Below, piece by piece: positions 19,801-30,227 of a stretch of 64,000 bases of DNA (the first letter of the stretch is position 1; each line of letters opens with the position of its first letter). The DNA comes from Bog-473 sp963843365 (GTDB lineage: Bacteria > Actinomycetota > Acidimicrobiia > Acidimicrobiales > RAAP-2). The notes beneath the pieces are model-generated. The model ran no database searches. It saw only the letters and a program-made list of their open reading frames with translations, and was not told the DNA's origin. The stretch spans positions 558,001 to 622,000 of the forward strand of contig CAWJKG010000002.1 in assembly GCA_963843365.1 (NCBI GenBank). Direction: 5' to 3'. The position numbers and the translations under genes are program-made.

Positions 19801-21280
19801 ATCCGTGCGGAGGGCCAGATGGGGACGGAGCAGCGGCAGTCTTCAGCTTCCAGACGACGTTGACCCCGACCACGGTGACTGCGGCGGCCAGTCCGCCTGC
19901 CTCACTCGCAGGCAATTCGGTCAGCTACTCGGCAACGGTTGCTCCCCAGTCGGGAGCAGGGACTCCAACTGGGACGGTGAACTTCACGGTGGGCCCCAAG
20001 ACGATCTGCATCGCGACCTTGGCCTCGGGATCGGCGAGCTGCAGTGCCTCGACCGCACCGGTCGGTACCGGCAGGGTGTACGCCACGTACTCAGGTAATT
20101 CCACCTACGCCGGCTCTGTTGGGAGCGCCGCCGTGGCCGTGACCTACCAGTCGATGAGACTTCGGTTTCCGTCAATCCCACGTCGACGACGTCCGGCTCA
20201 TCGGTCACGTACTCGGCCACGGTCACCTCGGGGTCCGGCAGTCCGACGGGAACGGTGACCTTTACCAGCGGCTCGACCGCCCTGTGCAGCTCGATCATTG
20301 CGTCGGGGTCCGCCAGCTGCCCCGCCACCAATGCACCGGCCGGCAGTGACACCATCACCGCCACATACTCTGGCGACCCCAACTTCTCGACATCATCCGG
20401 CACGACATCCTTGGCCGTGTCGCCGGCGCCTACACCTCCGCCGCCTCCGCCGCCTCCGCCGCCTCCGCCGTCGACGTCGCCGACGACGAGCTCAGGGAAC
20501 GGCTACTGGCTCGTTGGCTCTGACGGCGGGATTTTCAGCTTCGGTTCGGCCCAGTTCTACGGCTCGACGGGCAGCATCAAGCTCCAGCGCCCCGTCGTGG
20601 GCATCGTGCCGACACGGGACGACGGCGGCTACTGGCTCGACGCATCCGATGGCGGCATTTTCGCCTTTGGCGACACTCAGTTCTACGGTTCGATTCCCGG
20701 GCTGGGCCTCCACCCTGCCGGCTCAGGCCTGCCCAACAGCCTGGATGCCCCCATCGTTGGCATGGTGCCCTCGAACGACGATGGTGGCTACTTCATGGTG
20801 GCGTCCGACGGAGGCGTGTTCGCATTCGGTGACGCCCATTTCGCTGGTTCGTGTCCGGGTATTGGTGGGTGTTCGGGTGCAGCTGTCGCGGTGATGCCTG
20901 ACGCGAGCGGGAATGGATACTGGCTGGTGACCAAGACGGGGGTCGTCTACACATTCGGCGACGCCGGCTACTACGGCGCCCCAGGCAACACGGGGTCCCC
21001 CGTGACCTCCGCAGTCAGAACGCCCGACGGCGGTGGCTATTGGATCCTCACGGCCAATGGCTCCGTCTACAACTACGGCGACGCCGGGAACTACGGGGAT
21101 TCCGCAGGCGCCTTCGGCGGATTCGATCCGGCGACAGCCATCTTCACGACATCGGACGGAGGCGGGTACTGGATCGCTTCGGCGGGCGGGGAAGTGGACA
21201 ACTTCGGTGACGCGCCCAACGACGGCGACATGTCGGGCACGAATCTCAACGGACTGATTATCGCTGCCACCGGCTTTTGA
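16805..21280 (+). pseudogene. Giant secreted FG-GAP/Ig-like/GYW-repeat protein, about 13 frameshifts
   Basis: The start ATG at 16805 is preceded by AAGAGGAGC. The N-terminus has a basic region and a hydrophobic segment, 'LPLALLLAFSALF', as in a signal peptide. Following the reading through three frames gives a mature protein with a globular start. About 14 integrin-like FG-GAP repeats follow, each near 60 residues and patterned 'FGTSVALSxxGTTALVGDP'. Then come two bacterial Ig-like domains (near 19860-20410), a Pro-rich linker near 20430-20475, and six ~42-residue GYW repeats (20490-21280). Frame changes lie near 16965, 17224, 17345, 17525, 17622, 17775, 18250, 18340, 18590, 18972, 19050, 19325 and 20150. 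The last 1.1 kb is intact. Repaired, it would be about 1,490 residues. It is probably surface-exposed and adhesive. Confidence 0.75.
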
Positions 21281-21418
21281 TTGCCGATTGCCCTGACGAG
21301 CAGGTCACCGCCATGCTGACCTACTCTCCGTTTCCGACAGGATCGTCCGACGAGGCGTGGAGGGTCAGAGACCGGTGGGGATGCAGGAAAGGCGCGTGGT
21401 AATCGCAAGGGGGACGGG

Positions 21419-23767
21419 GTGGTGAAGGTCATGGCGCGGCCGTTGCCGCGTTGGGCACCCGAGGCTCTGGGCGTGGCCTGGGTGATGATCGCCGGCGTGG
21501 CGGTCCTTATCCCTGCTTTGGCGCACGGGACTTCCATCGGGCCCTACGACCTGCTCTCCACCGTGGGACTCTCGGCCCGGTCCGGCGTGACCGTGCACAG
21601 CACGGGAACGGTTGACCAGATCGCCTTCATGATCCCGTCCTCGGTCCAGACCTGGACCCAGGTTCACCATGCGCAGCTGCCGCTCTGGAACCCCTACAAC
21701 GTGCTGGGGACGCCGCTGGCCTTCAACTGGCAGTCCGCCACCTTCGGTCTCACGTCGCTGGTCGGGTACCTGGTCCCGATGCACCTGGCGTACACGGTGG
21801 GCATCGTGCTGTCGATCCTGATCGCCGGCACAGGGGCCTACGTGTTCGGGCGCGTCCTCGGGTTGAGCATCATCGCCTGTGCCTTCACCGGCACCATCTT
21901 CGAGCTCAGCGGACCATTCGTCGGGTGGCTGGGCTGGCCAATGGCTGCGGACATCGCGTGGGCAGGGTGGCTCTTCGCGCTGGCGATACTGATCCTCCGC
22001 GGCCACCGGCGCGTTCGTCACATCATCGGGTTCGCCTTGGTGCTCATGTTTGCGATCTACGCCGGGCATCCCGAGACCTTGTTCCTCATGATCTCCTGCC
22101 TGGTGGCGTTCATCCTCGTCTTCCTGGGTTTGCGCGTCCGCTGGCTGAAGGAGGAGTCGACACCCATTGTGCGGCCGCTGGTCGACCTGGTGCTGGCGTT
22201 CGCCGCGGGCTTCGCCTTGGCCGCCCCGCTGCTGCTCCCCGGCCTCCAGATCCTCCACGGCTCTCTGGACGCGCAGCTCAAGGGCACCGCCACGGGAGTG
22301 CCGGTCAAGGACCTGGTCAACGTCCTTCTGCAGGGCTACGACGGGCTCCCCGTGGCCGGAAACCACTGGTTCGGGGGTCATGGCATCTACTCGTACTCGG
22401 CGGCCTACGTGGGCGTCATCGGCGTGGTGCTGGCCGGGATGGGCATCGTGATCCGTCGGGGCCGTCCGGAAGTCATCGCCTTGGTGATCGCCGGACTGGG
22501 TGTGTCGGTGATCGGATTCGACGTCGGAATCGGATCGATTCTCGACAAGTTCCCGGTGATCGGCACCATCGGCTGGGCCTATGCGTTATTGCCGATGGCC
22601 TTCGTCGCCGCCGTGCTTGCCGGCGTGGGCGCGGACGTCCTCGTACGCTCCAAAGGCGAGCGGACCGTGCTCGCCTGGTCGGCGGGCGGGTTTGCCGCGG
22701 CGGGCCTTCTGCTCGCATTGATCTGGGTGGGCGACCGAGGCCACCTGAATCCCACCGATGCGTCCATCAGGGCCCACAGTTTCGTCTGGCCCGCCGTAGC
22801 GACGGTCGTGGGGCTTGTGGTCATCGGTGCACTGGTACTGCATTCTCGGCGGCGGCAGGCGGTGCGCAAGACGGCAGCCGGTCTTGATGCCAGCGGATGG
22901 GGCGCTCTGGCTCTCCTGGCCTGCGAGACCGCCTTCCTACTCACCGCAGGGATGCCGCTCTTCTCGTCGGCCTCGAACATACCCCAACCGACGCCCGCCG
23001 AGGCCACCCTGCAACAGGTGGTCGGTTCCTCCGTGGTGGGCGTCGGCTCGGGTTCCTGCGGCCCGGGGGCCTCCCTCGGTCACGCGGCGTCACCAGGCAT
23101 CATTCCCGATTTCAACGCCGTCTACGGGGTCCACGAGTTCGTCGACTACGACCCTGTCCTGCCCTTCGCGTACCTCAAGTCGTGGCGAGCCGCCGACGGT
23201 CCTGAACTGCCTCCCAGGTCCGGCCTTCGTTACTGCCCCAACGTGACCACCGCCTCGCTGGCCCGGCTCTACGGGATCAGCTACGTCGTGGAGGATAAGG
23301 GCACGGCAGGACCCGCCGGAGGCGTCTTCGTGCGCTCCCTGGGCGACGAGGACCTCTACCGGATTCCCGGAGCCAGCGTGGCCACGCTCACGCCCCTCAC
23401 CGGGAACTCCCTGCCCGCCACGACGGCCACCGGGTCATCCGTGGCCGTCGTCCATCCCAACAGCAGGACCTGGCACATGGAGACACATGCCTCGACCCCC
23501 CAGGTCCTCCGGTTGCGCCTGACCAACGTCCCCGGTTGGCATGCAACCATCGATGGGCATCCCCTGAAGCTCCTCCCCTACGCCGGGGTGATGCTCCAGG
23601 CCCGCGTGCCGCCGGGCCACCACATCATCGTCCTGACCTACTGGCCGGGCGCCTTCACCGCCGGACTCGTCATCGCGGGGCTCGCCGCGCTGGTGTTGAT
23701 TGTGGCGGCGGTCGTCGCACGACGGCAGCGGCACCGTGCTGAGCAGGCCACCCCGTCATCCTCCTGA
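21419..23767 (+). CDS. YfhO-family polytopic membrane protein
   Basis: 782 residues from a GTG start; a Met four codons later could serve instead. It has about 12 hydrophobic segments spread over residues 10-530 and a C-terminal extracytoplasmic domain ending in one more helix at about 740-765. The first outer loop reads 'LPLWNPYNVLGTPLAFNWQ', the hallmark 'W-N-P-Y-x-x-x-G-x-P' of YfhO-type GT-C proteins, and 'YAGHPETLFLM' follows. The C-terminal 'NVPGWHATIDGHPL' motif matches the tail of the AftD-like gene at the window start. YfhO proteins are linked to glycosylation of teichoic acids or surface glycans. It is intact, in contrast to its upstream neighbour. Confidence 0.8.
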   Translation: MVKVMARPLPRWAPEALGVAWVMIAGVAVLIPALAHGTSIGPYDLLSTVGLSARSGVTVHSTGTVDQIAFMIPSSVQTWTQVHHAQLPLWNPYNVLGTPLAFNWQSATFGLTSLVGYLVPMHLAYTVGIVLSILIAGTGAYVFGRVLGLSIIACAFTGTIFELSGPFVGWLGWPMAADIAWAGWLFALAILILRGHRRVRHIIGFALVLMFAIYAGHPETLFLMISCLVAFILVFLGLRVRWLKEESTPIVRPLVDLVLAFAAGFALAAPLLLPGLQILHGSLDAQLKGTATGVPVKDLVNVLLQGYDGLPVAGNHWFGGHGIYSYSAAYVGVIGVVLAGMGIVIRRGRPEVIALVIAGLGVSVIGFDVGIGSILDKFPVIGTIGWAYALLPMAFVAAVLAGVGADVLVRSKGERTVLAWSAGGFAAAGLLLALIWVGDRGHLNPTDASIRAHSFVWPAVATVVGLVVIGALVLHSRRRQAVRKTAAGLDASGWGALALLACETAFLLTAGMPLFSSASNIPQPTPAEATLQQVVGSSVVGVGSGSCGPGASLGHAASPGIIPDFNAVYGVHEFVDYDPVLPFAYLKSWRAADGPELPPRSGLRYCPNVTTASLARLYGISYVVEDKGTAGPAGGVFVRSLGDEDLYRIPGASVATLTPLTGNSLPATTATGSSVAVVHPNSRTWHMETHASTPQVLRLRLTNVPGWHATIDGHPLKLLPYAGVMLQARVPPGHHIIVLTYWPGAFTAGLVIAGLAALVLIVAAVVARRQRHRAEQATPSSS

Positions 23768-23838
23768 CCGCACCACCTGCTCTGGGCACTCGACCAAAGC
23801 CCGGCTCACCGACGCGTCCGTCACCCTGCTTCGGGACG

Positions 23839-23880
23839 CCTCATTCGCGACCAGCCTTCCCTGACCGGTCGCGAATGAGG
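23839..23880. terminator. Bidirectional hairpin between convergent genes
   Basis: A perfect 14-bp inverted repeat (CCTCATTCGCGACC at 23839-23852 and its complement at 23867-23880) with a 14-base loop. It lies between the convergent stops of the YfhO gene and the TIG/IPT gene. There is no long T tract on either side. Confidence 0.7.
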
Positions 23881-23881
23881 A

Positions 23882-26800
23882 TCAGGAAGCAAGGCCGATC
23901 GGGACCACAACCGAGACGCCGCTGTGAGTCGAGTCACTGACGACGACGTTGCAGGATCCGCCGGCGGAACATGCGCCGCCCGCACCGTCGGAGTATGCAC
24001 TCCCGACCAGAATCATCACCCCGGCGGCTGTGAAAGCCACTTTGCCGTTGCTTCCCACCGTCCCGGAGATCTGCGTTGCCCCGTCACAGTTCATGGCCAG
24101 ATTGGCAGAAGTCACATTCGGATCGCACTCTTGTGCAGTGACCGTAGCGCCGATGGGGAACTCCCCGGCCGTGACCTTGTCCACATAGTTCGCGGAAACA
24201 TCGGAGCTCTCCTTCAAGGTCGCAGTCGGAACCGCAAACGTCACGGCCACCGCGAGGCCAATGCTGGGACTTGCCGCATCACTGACGACGACCGTGCAGG
24301 TGCCACCGACTGGACAGGCGCCATCGGACCGGTCGGAGTACCCGCTACCGACGGCGAGGGTCACCCCGACGGGGCTGAACGTCACCTTGCCGTTCGCGGC
24401 AGCCGTTCCCGAGATTTGCGTCGCGGCATCGCAGTCGGAGCCGATTGTGGTCGGAACCACAACGTTTGGATCGCACTCTTGCGCAACAACCGTGTCGCCG
24501 ATCGGGAATCCAGCTGCCTTCACCGCGTCGACGGAGTTCCCCAACACGTTGGTGGTCTGCTTGAGCGAGACGATCGGAGAAGAGAACCCGACGCCCTCTA
24601 CGGCGCCGAGCGCTCCATTGTCGGAGTCCGTCACGCCGACGGTGCACTCGCCACCGACCTGGCAGATTCCGTCCGCGCTGTCGAAGTAGGCGCTTCCGAC
24701 GCGGAGAGTCACGCCCGTCGAATTGAACGTCACCTTTCCGGTCGGTCCAGACACTCCGGATACTTGCGTTGCGGCGTCGCAGTTCGTCGACACGGTGCTG
24801 GGTACCGAGACGTCCGCGTCGCACTCTTGAACGACGATGGTGTCGCCGATCGGGAATCCAGCCGCTTTGACGCCGTCGACGTAATTCCCGAGTACGCCTG
24901 TCGTCTTCTTGAGCGTGATGGTGGGGAGCATGAAGCTCAGTGCTCCGCTGCTGGTTGAATCCCCAGTGTTGCCCACGACGACGATGTAGCACGTCGTCGT
25001 CGAGCCAGCGACTCCGCAGGCATCACCGTTGCTGTCGATCCTTCCCACGGCGACGTCGATCACAAAGCTCTTGAACGTCCCTGCGTAGTGACCGGTCCCG
25101 AGGGTGACGCTCACTTGGTTTGCCGCATCGCACGTCGCCGAGCTGTATGAGGTGGTCGCGCACTCATTAAGCGTGACCTTCGTGTCACCATTGACGCCCC
25201 AACCAGTGCCCGAGACTTTGTCGGGGTAGTTGCCGATCAATGCGGCCACCTTGCTAAGGGAGACGGTCCCTCCGGCCGTGGTCGAGCCGTTGTAGGTGTA
25301 GGCGTTGGGCAGCGGTGCGGACGCACCACCAGCAGTGGTCGAGACGGTCACCGAGACAGTGCCGGTCCCCGCGGGAACTGTGACCGTGAAACTGCCTGAC
25401 GTGACATTGGCCACGTTGGTGCCCGGGGTCGAGCCGAAGTCCACCGTCGGGGTCCCGGTGAAGTTGGAGCCGTTCACAGTCACAGTGTTGCCTCCGGCCT
25501 CAGGCCCGTTGTTCGGGCTGACCCCGGTGACCGTGGGCGCCGGGTTGTAGGTGTACTCGTCAGCGGGCAGGTTGAGCGGCGAGGTGCCGTTGGGCGTGGT
25601 CACCGTGACGTCAACCGTGCCGGATCCAGCCGGGGCGGTCACGGTGAGACTGCCGGCGGTGATGTTCCCGATCTCGGTGCCGGGTGTAGAGCCGAAGTCG
25701 ACCGCGGTGGCCCCGGTCAGGTTGGTGCCGCTCACTGTGACCTGGGTCCCGCCGGCTGCGGGCCCGTTGGTCGGGCTGAGCCCGGTGACCGTGGGCTGCG
25801 CGGGCGCGTTGTAGGTGTACTCATCCGCGGGCGAGTTCACCGGCGACGTGCCGTTGGGCGTGGTCACCGTGACGTCGACCGTGCCGGTTCCTGCCGGGAC
25901 GGTCACCTGCAGACTGCCAGAGGTCACGTTGGTGATTCCGGACCCCGCGACCGAGCCAAACTGCACGGCGCTGGCCCCCGTGAAGTTGGACCCGTTGACC
26001 GTGACGGTGTTGCCACCGGCCTCAGGCCCGTTGTTAGGGCTCACGCCGGTCACCGTTGGAGCCGGGTTATAGGTGAACTGGTCGCTCGGCGAGTTGATCA
26101 CCGAGGTGCCGTTGGGCGTGGTGACTGTCACGTCGACGGTGCCGGATCCTGCCGGAGCGGTGATCGTGAGGCTGCCCGAGGTGACGTTGGAGAGCCCCGT
26201 GCCGGGTGTGGACCCGAAGTCGACGGCCGTGGCCCCGGTCAGGTTGGTGCCGTTGACCGTGACCTGGGTCCCGCCGGCTGCGGGCCCGTTGGTCGGGCTG
26301 AGCCCGGTGACGGTGGGCGGCGGGTTGTAGGTGTAGGCGCTCGGCAGCGGCGTGGACGCGCCGCCGGCAGCGGTCGCGACGGTCACCGAGACGGTCCCCG
26401 CCCCGGCTGGAACCGTGACCGTGAGGCTGCCCGAGGTGACGTTGGCCACGTCGGTGCCCGGGATCGAACCGAAGTCGACCGTCGGGGTCCCGGTGAAGTT
26501 GGAACCGTTGACCGTGACGGTGTTGCCACCGGCCTGGGGCCCATTGTTCGGGACAACCCCACTCACCGTCGGCGGACCGTTGTAGGTGTACTCGTCGGCA
26601 GGCGAGTTGACCGGCGACGTGCCGTTGGGCGTGGTCACCGTCACGTCCACCGTGCCGGACCCGGCCGGGGCGGTCACGGTGAGGCTGCCGGCGGTGACGT
26701 TGGAAATGTTGGTGCCCGAGGTCGAGCCGAAGTCGACAGCGGTGGCCCCGGTCAGGTTGGTGCCGCTCACCGTGACCTGGGTCCCGCCGGCTGCGGGCCC

Positions 26801-29800
26801 GTTGGTCGGGCTGACCCCGGTCACCGTGGGCGGCGGGTTGTAGGTGTAGTTGTCGGCCGGCGAGTTCACCGGTGAGGTGCCGTTGGGCGTGGTGACCGTC
26901 ACGTCGACCGCGCCGGTGCCCGCCGGGGCGGTCACCGTCAGGCTGCCGGCCGTCACGTTGGAGAGCCCCGTGCCGGGTGTGGACCCGAAGTCGACGGCCG
27001 TCGCACCCGTCAGATTGGTGCCGCTGACGGTGACCTGGGTCCCGCCACCGGCTGGCCCGTTGGTCGGGCTGAGCCCGGTGACCGTGGGCGGCGGGTTGTA
27101 GGTGTAGGCGCTCGGCAGCGGCGTGGACGCACCACCAGCAGTGGTCGAGACGGTCACCGAGACAGTGCCGGTCCCCGCGGGAACGACCACTGTGAGGCTG
27201 CCCGACGTGACGTTGGCCACCTCGGTGCCCGGGGTCGAGCCGAAGTCGACCGTCGGAGTCCCGGTGAAGTTGGAACCGTTGACCGTGACGGTGTTGCCTC
27301 CGGCCTCAGGCCCGTTGTTCGGGCTGACCCCGGTGACTGTCGGTGCCGGGTTGAAGGTGAACGAGTCGGCGGGCGAATTGACCGCTGAGGTGCCGTTGGG
27401 CGTGGTGACGGTCACGTCGACGGTGCCGGTCCCCGCCGGAGAGGTGATCGTGAGGCTGCCCGCGGTCACGTTGGAGAGACCGGTGCCCAGGGTCGAGCCG
27501 AAGTGCACGGCCGTCGCCCCGGTGAGATTGGTGCCGCTCACCGTGACCTGGGTCCCGCCGGCTGCGGGCCCGTTGGTCGGGCTGAGCCCGGTGACCGTTG
27601 GTAACGCCGGCGCGTTGTAGGTGTAGTTGTCGGCGGGCGAGTTGACTGCCGAGGTGCCGTTGGGCGTGGTCACCGTCACGTCGACCGTGCCGGTGCCCGC
27701 CGGAGCGGTCACCTGCAGGCTGCCGGCGGTCACGTTGGAGATCCCGGTGCCTAGGGTCGAACCGAAGTGCACGGCCGTGGCCCCGGTCAGGTTGGTGCCG
27801 CTCACCGTGACCAGGGTCCCGCCGGCTGCGGGCCCGTTCGTCGGACTTACTCCCGTGACCGTCGGTGGAGAGGCGGCGTTGTAGGTGTAGTTGTCAGCGG
27901 GCGAGTTGACGGGCGAGGTGCCGTCGGGCGTGGTGACGGTCACGTCCACGGTGCCGGTGCCCGCCGGGGCCGTCACCTGCAGGCTGCCGGCGGTGACGTT
28001 GGAAATGCTGGTGCCCGCGGTCGAGCCGAAGTGCACGGCGGTGGCCCCGGTCAGGTTGGTGCCGCTCACCGTGACCTGGGTCCCGCCGGCTGCGGGCCCG
28101 TTGGTCGGGCTGACGCCGGTGACGGTCGGGGCCGTGCCGCCGGTGCCACAGGTCGGGCACGAGATGAGGGTGTTCGACTCGACCGAGTTGACGAGCTGGT
28201 AGGAGAGGCCGTTGTTGTAGGTGCCGGTCCCGCCGTCAGCTGCGTACGTGCTCTGCGTCAAGGAAAGGTTCGGCTCGTCGACGTAGACGTGGCACGGAGA
28301 GCACGACACCGACGGCATCACGAACGAACCGCTGATGGTGCCTTGCGTCAGCGTGCAGGTCGCCGTGGGTCCGGGGCTCGTTTCGGACGCTCCGCCGGTG
28401 CTGCCACAGTCGTAGCCGGCCGGGGTGACGGCGAGGGTGTCGGTGGCCATGGAGGCCTCGACGGCGCTGCTCCGGGTCGTCCCGACCCAGACCGCCGGGG
28501 CGGGAACAGCCACCGCGGTGCCGGTCGGCCCGATGGGGTCGACGAAGCTCGGGGCCCCTTGGGACCCCGCGCCCCACCAGTTACAGCTGCCACAGGTGTT
28601 GAGCGTGACGGTCTGTCCGGGCGCCACCGTCCCGGGCGAGAACGTGGCTGTGGCCGGGTCCGGCGTCGGGTCGTTGGCGTAGGAGATCTGCAAGGTGGCC
28701 GCGATGTAGGTGCTCGGGCTCGAGCTGGTCGTCGCCGCCGTCAAGAGCCCAACGCTGCAGTCGACCAGCCCGGCGTCGGTCTGGGCCTGCGATGGTGGGC
28801 AGGTCGCGTTGGGGTCGGTGCCGTAGTACACCGGCTGCCCTGCCGCGTTGCACAAGGCGGTCGTAATCGGGCATCCACCGCTCGTCGACGGTCCCGACGC
28901 GGGCAGGTTGAAGCCCGGGTTGGGGGCGTTGTAGGTCGATCCGCTGGTGGCGAAATAGTTGTTCTTGCCCGACCAGCCGAGCCACTCCTCGTTCCCGCCG
29001 TTGCCGCCCGGCCCGGTCCCGGTGACGATGCCCGCCGTGGGCGCCCCCAGGGACTCGATCATGGGCGCGGTCGTGCCCAAGCCCACGAGACCCGTGCACG
29101 CCGATGGGATGGACGTGCCGCCCGAGGGGTTGTTCGGACTCGTACCCGCCACGGCGCCTTGGATGTAGGCGCTCGCACCCGGCGGCGCCCCGCTGTTCAC
29201 CACACCGGTCCCGCTGAAAGTGCACGTGCCCGCGCCGAACCAGTACCACTGGTTGGCCGTCGCCTTGGCCGACACCCCCGAGCCGGTGGTCACCGTCACG
29301 TTGTAGATGGTTTGCGGCGTCTCGGTGTTGATCGGCGGCACGACGGCCGAGATCTGGGTGCTCGACTGCACGGTGAACGACGTGGCGGGGGTGGTGGCGA
29401 AACTCGACGGCCGTGACCCCGATGAAGTTTGTGCCTGCGATGATGATGGTCGTGCCGCCGGCCTGGGGGCCGTTGCCTCCGTAGAGGGCGGTGACCGTGG
29501 GCGCGTTGACATACTGGAACTGGTCTGCTGGCACGATGGCCGAGGTGCCCGACGCCGTGGTCACGGTGATGTCAACCGTGCCCAGGCCCGTTCCTGGCAG
29601 CGGTGAAGCAGGAGAGGTGACGACGACCTGGCCCGCCGTGTTCTTGGTGATGGTGCCCGCAGCCGTTCCGAAGTCGACGGCTGTGGCTGCAGTGAGGTTC
29701 GTGCCGACGATCGTCACCTTGGTGCCGCCGGCCGGCAGGCCCGTCGCGGGAGTGACCGAGGCGATCTTGGGAACTCCTGCGGCGGCGGCCGGCGACGCTC

Positions 29801-29906
29801 CGACAACGGTCAGTGCCACCCCGAAGGAACCCAAGAAGAGCGCCACTCCCAAGGCCGTCTTCGAAAGCCGGACGAGTAGGCGCGAAGCGACGCGCAGTGA
29901 TCCCAT
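23882..29906 (-). CDS. Giant secreted TIG/IPT-repeat protein with neocarzinostatin-like C-terminus, one frameshift
   Basis: The start ATG at 29906 has GGGGGAGG about eight bases upstream and a signal peptide ending 'GASPAAAAG'. Two IPT/TIG domains come first, then a Cys-containing unique domain ('NTCGSCNWWGAG', 'CSPCHVYVDEPN'), then 11 IPT domains of about 85 residues. Four ~110-residue C-terminal repeats follow (23882-25270), with patterns such as 'GDTVVAQECDPNV' and 'CPVGGTCTVVVSD'. They resemble the neocarzinostatin-type Ig fold with paired cysteines. The paralogue at 36414-43607 shows an extra C in this copy near 29405 that breaks the frame after 'GVTAV'. Removing it gives about 2,007 residues. 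The protein is probably cell-surface or matrix, with adhesion or binding as the inferred role. Confidence 0.75.
27340..29826. repeat. Near-identical paralogous block, copy 1
   Basis: This stretch aligns with 41036-43521 in the same orientation at an offset of 13,696 bases (13,695 after the inserted C near 29405). From 27600 onward only a handful of differences were seen by eye. Identity stops abruptly inside the signal-peptide codons. Confidence 0.85.
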
Positions 29907-30161
29907 GAGCTTGTCCTCCCCCATCCCCACTGTTGGCTTCGCATCCGGCCGACACCGGAGCCCCTCAGCGATCAATACGCCAACAGTCGTGTTCCCTCAG
30001 AGCTAAGGCGACTATATGCCTTTCGTCGGGGACTCGGAAGGGCCAAGGACCAGATTCGTCCCGTCGCTCGGCTGTCGCGACGACCGGAGAGTCAAACATG
30101 CGGCAGATTGGCGGTCGCCGGAGAACCGAATGGAGGACACCGCCGATCTGCCTCGGGACGT
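29907..30161. other. Intergenic leader of the TIG/IPT gene
   Basis: Noncoding stretch upstream of the start at 29906. It should hold the promoter, but no convincing -35/-10 pair was found. No gene is seen. Confidence 0.4.
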
Positions 30162-30197
30162 GAAAGAGGGGCGGGGATGAAACCCCGCCCCTCTTTC
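30162..30197 (-). terminator. Strong hairpin terminator after the 615-residue secreted protein
   Basis: A perfect 15-bp stem (GAAAGAGGGGCGGGG at 30162-30176 with its complement at 30183-30197) and a six-base loop. It lies 30 bases past the stop of the minus-strand gene at 30228. No T tract follows. Confidence 0.75.
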
Positions 30198-30227
30198 GGG
30201 ACTGCTTTGCGGCGATGTTGCCTGGGA

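Noticed and set aside
20430..20475. CCGCCT/CCGCCG microsatellite as a phase-variation tract
   Set aside because: It encodes a Pro-rich linker between Ig domains and GYW repeats. The unit of three bases would keep the frame, so it cannot switch the gene on and off.
27767..29416. Long plus-strand open frame (about 549 codons) opposite the TIG/IPT gene, with a similar one at 41463-43301
   Set aside because: It lies antisense to a clear protein with signal peptide and domains, has Arg/Gly-rich composition and no domain, and appears in both duplicate copies simply because the DNA is duplicated.
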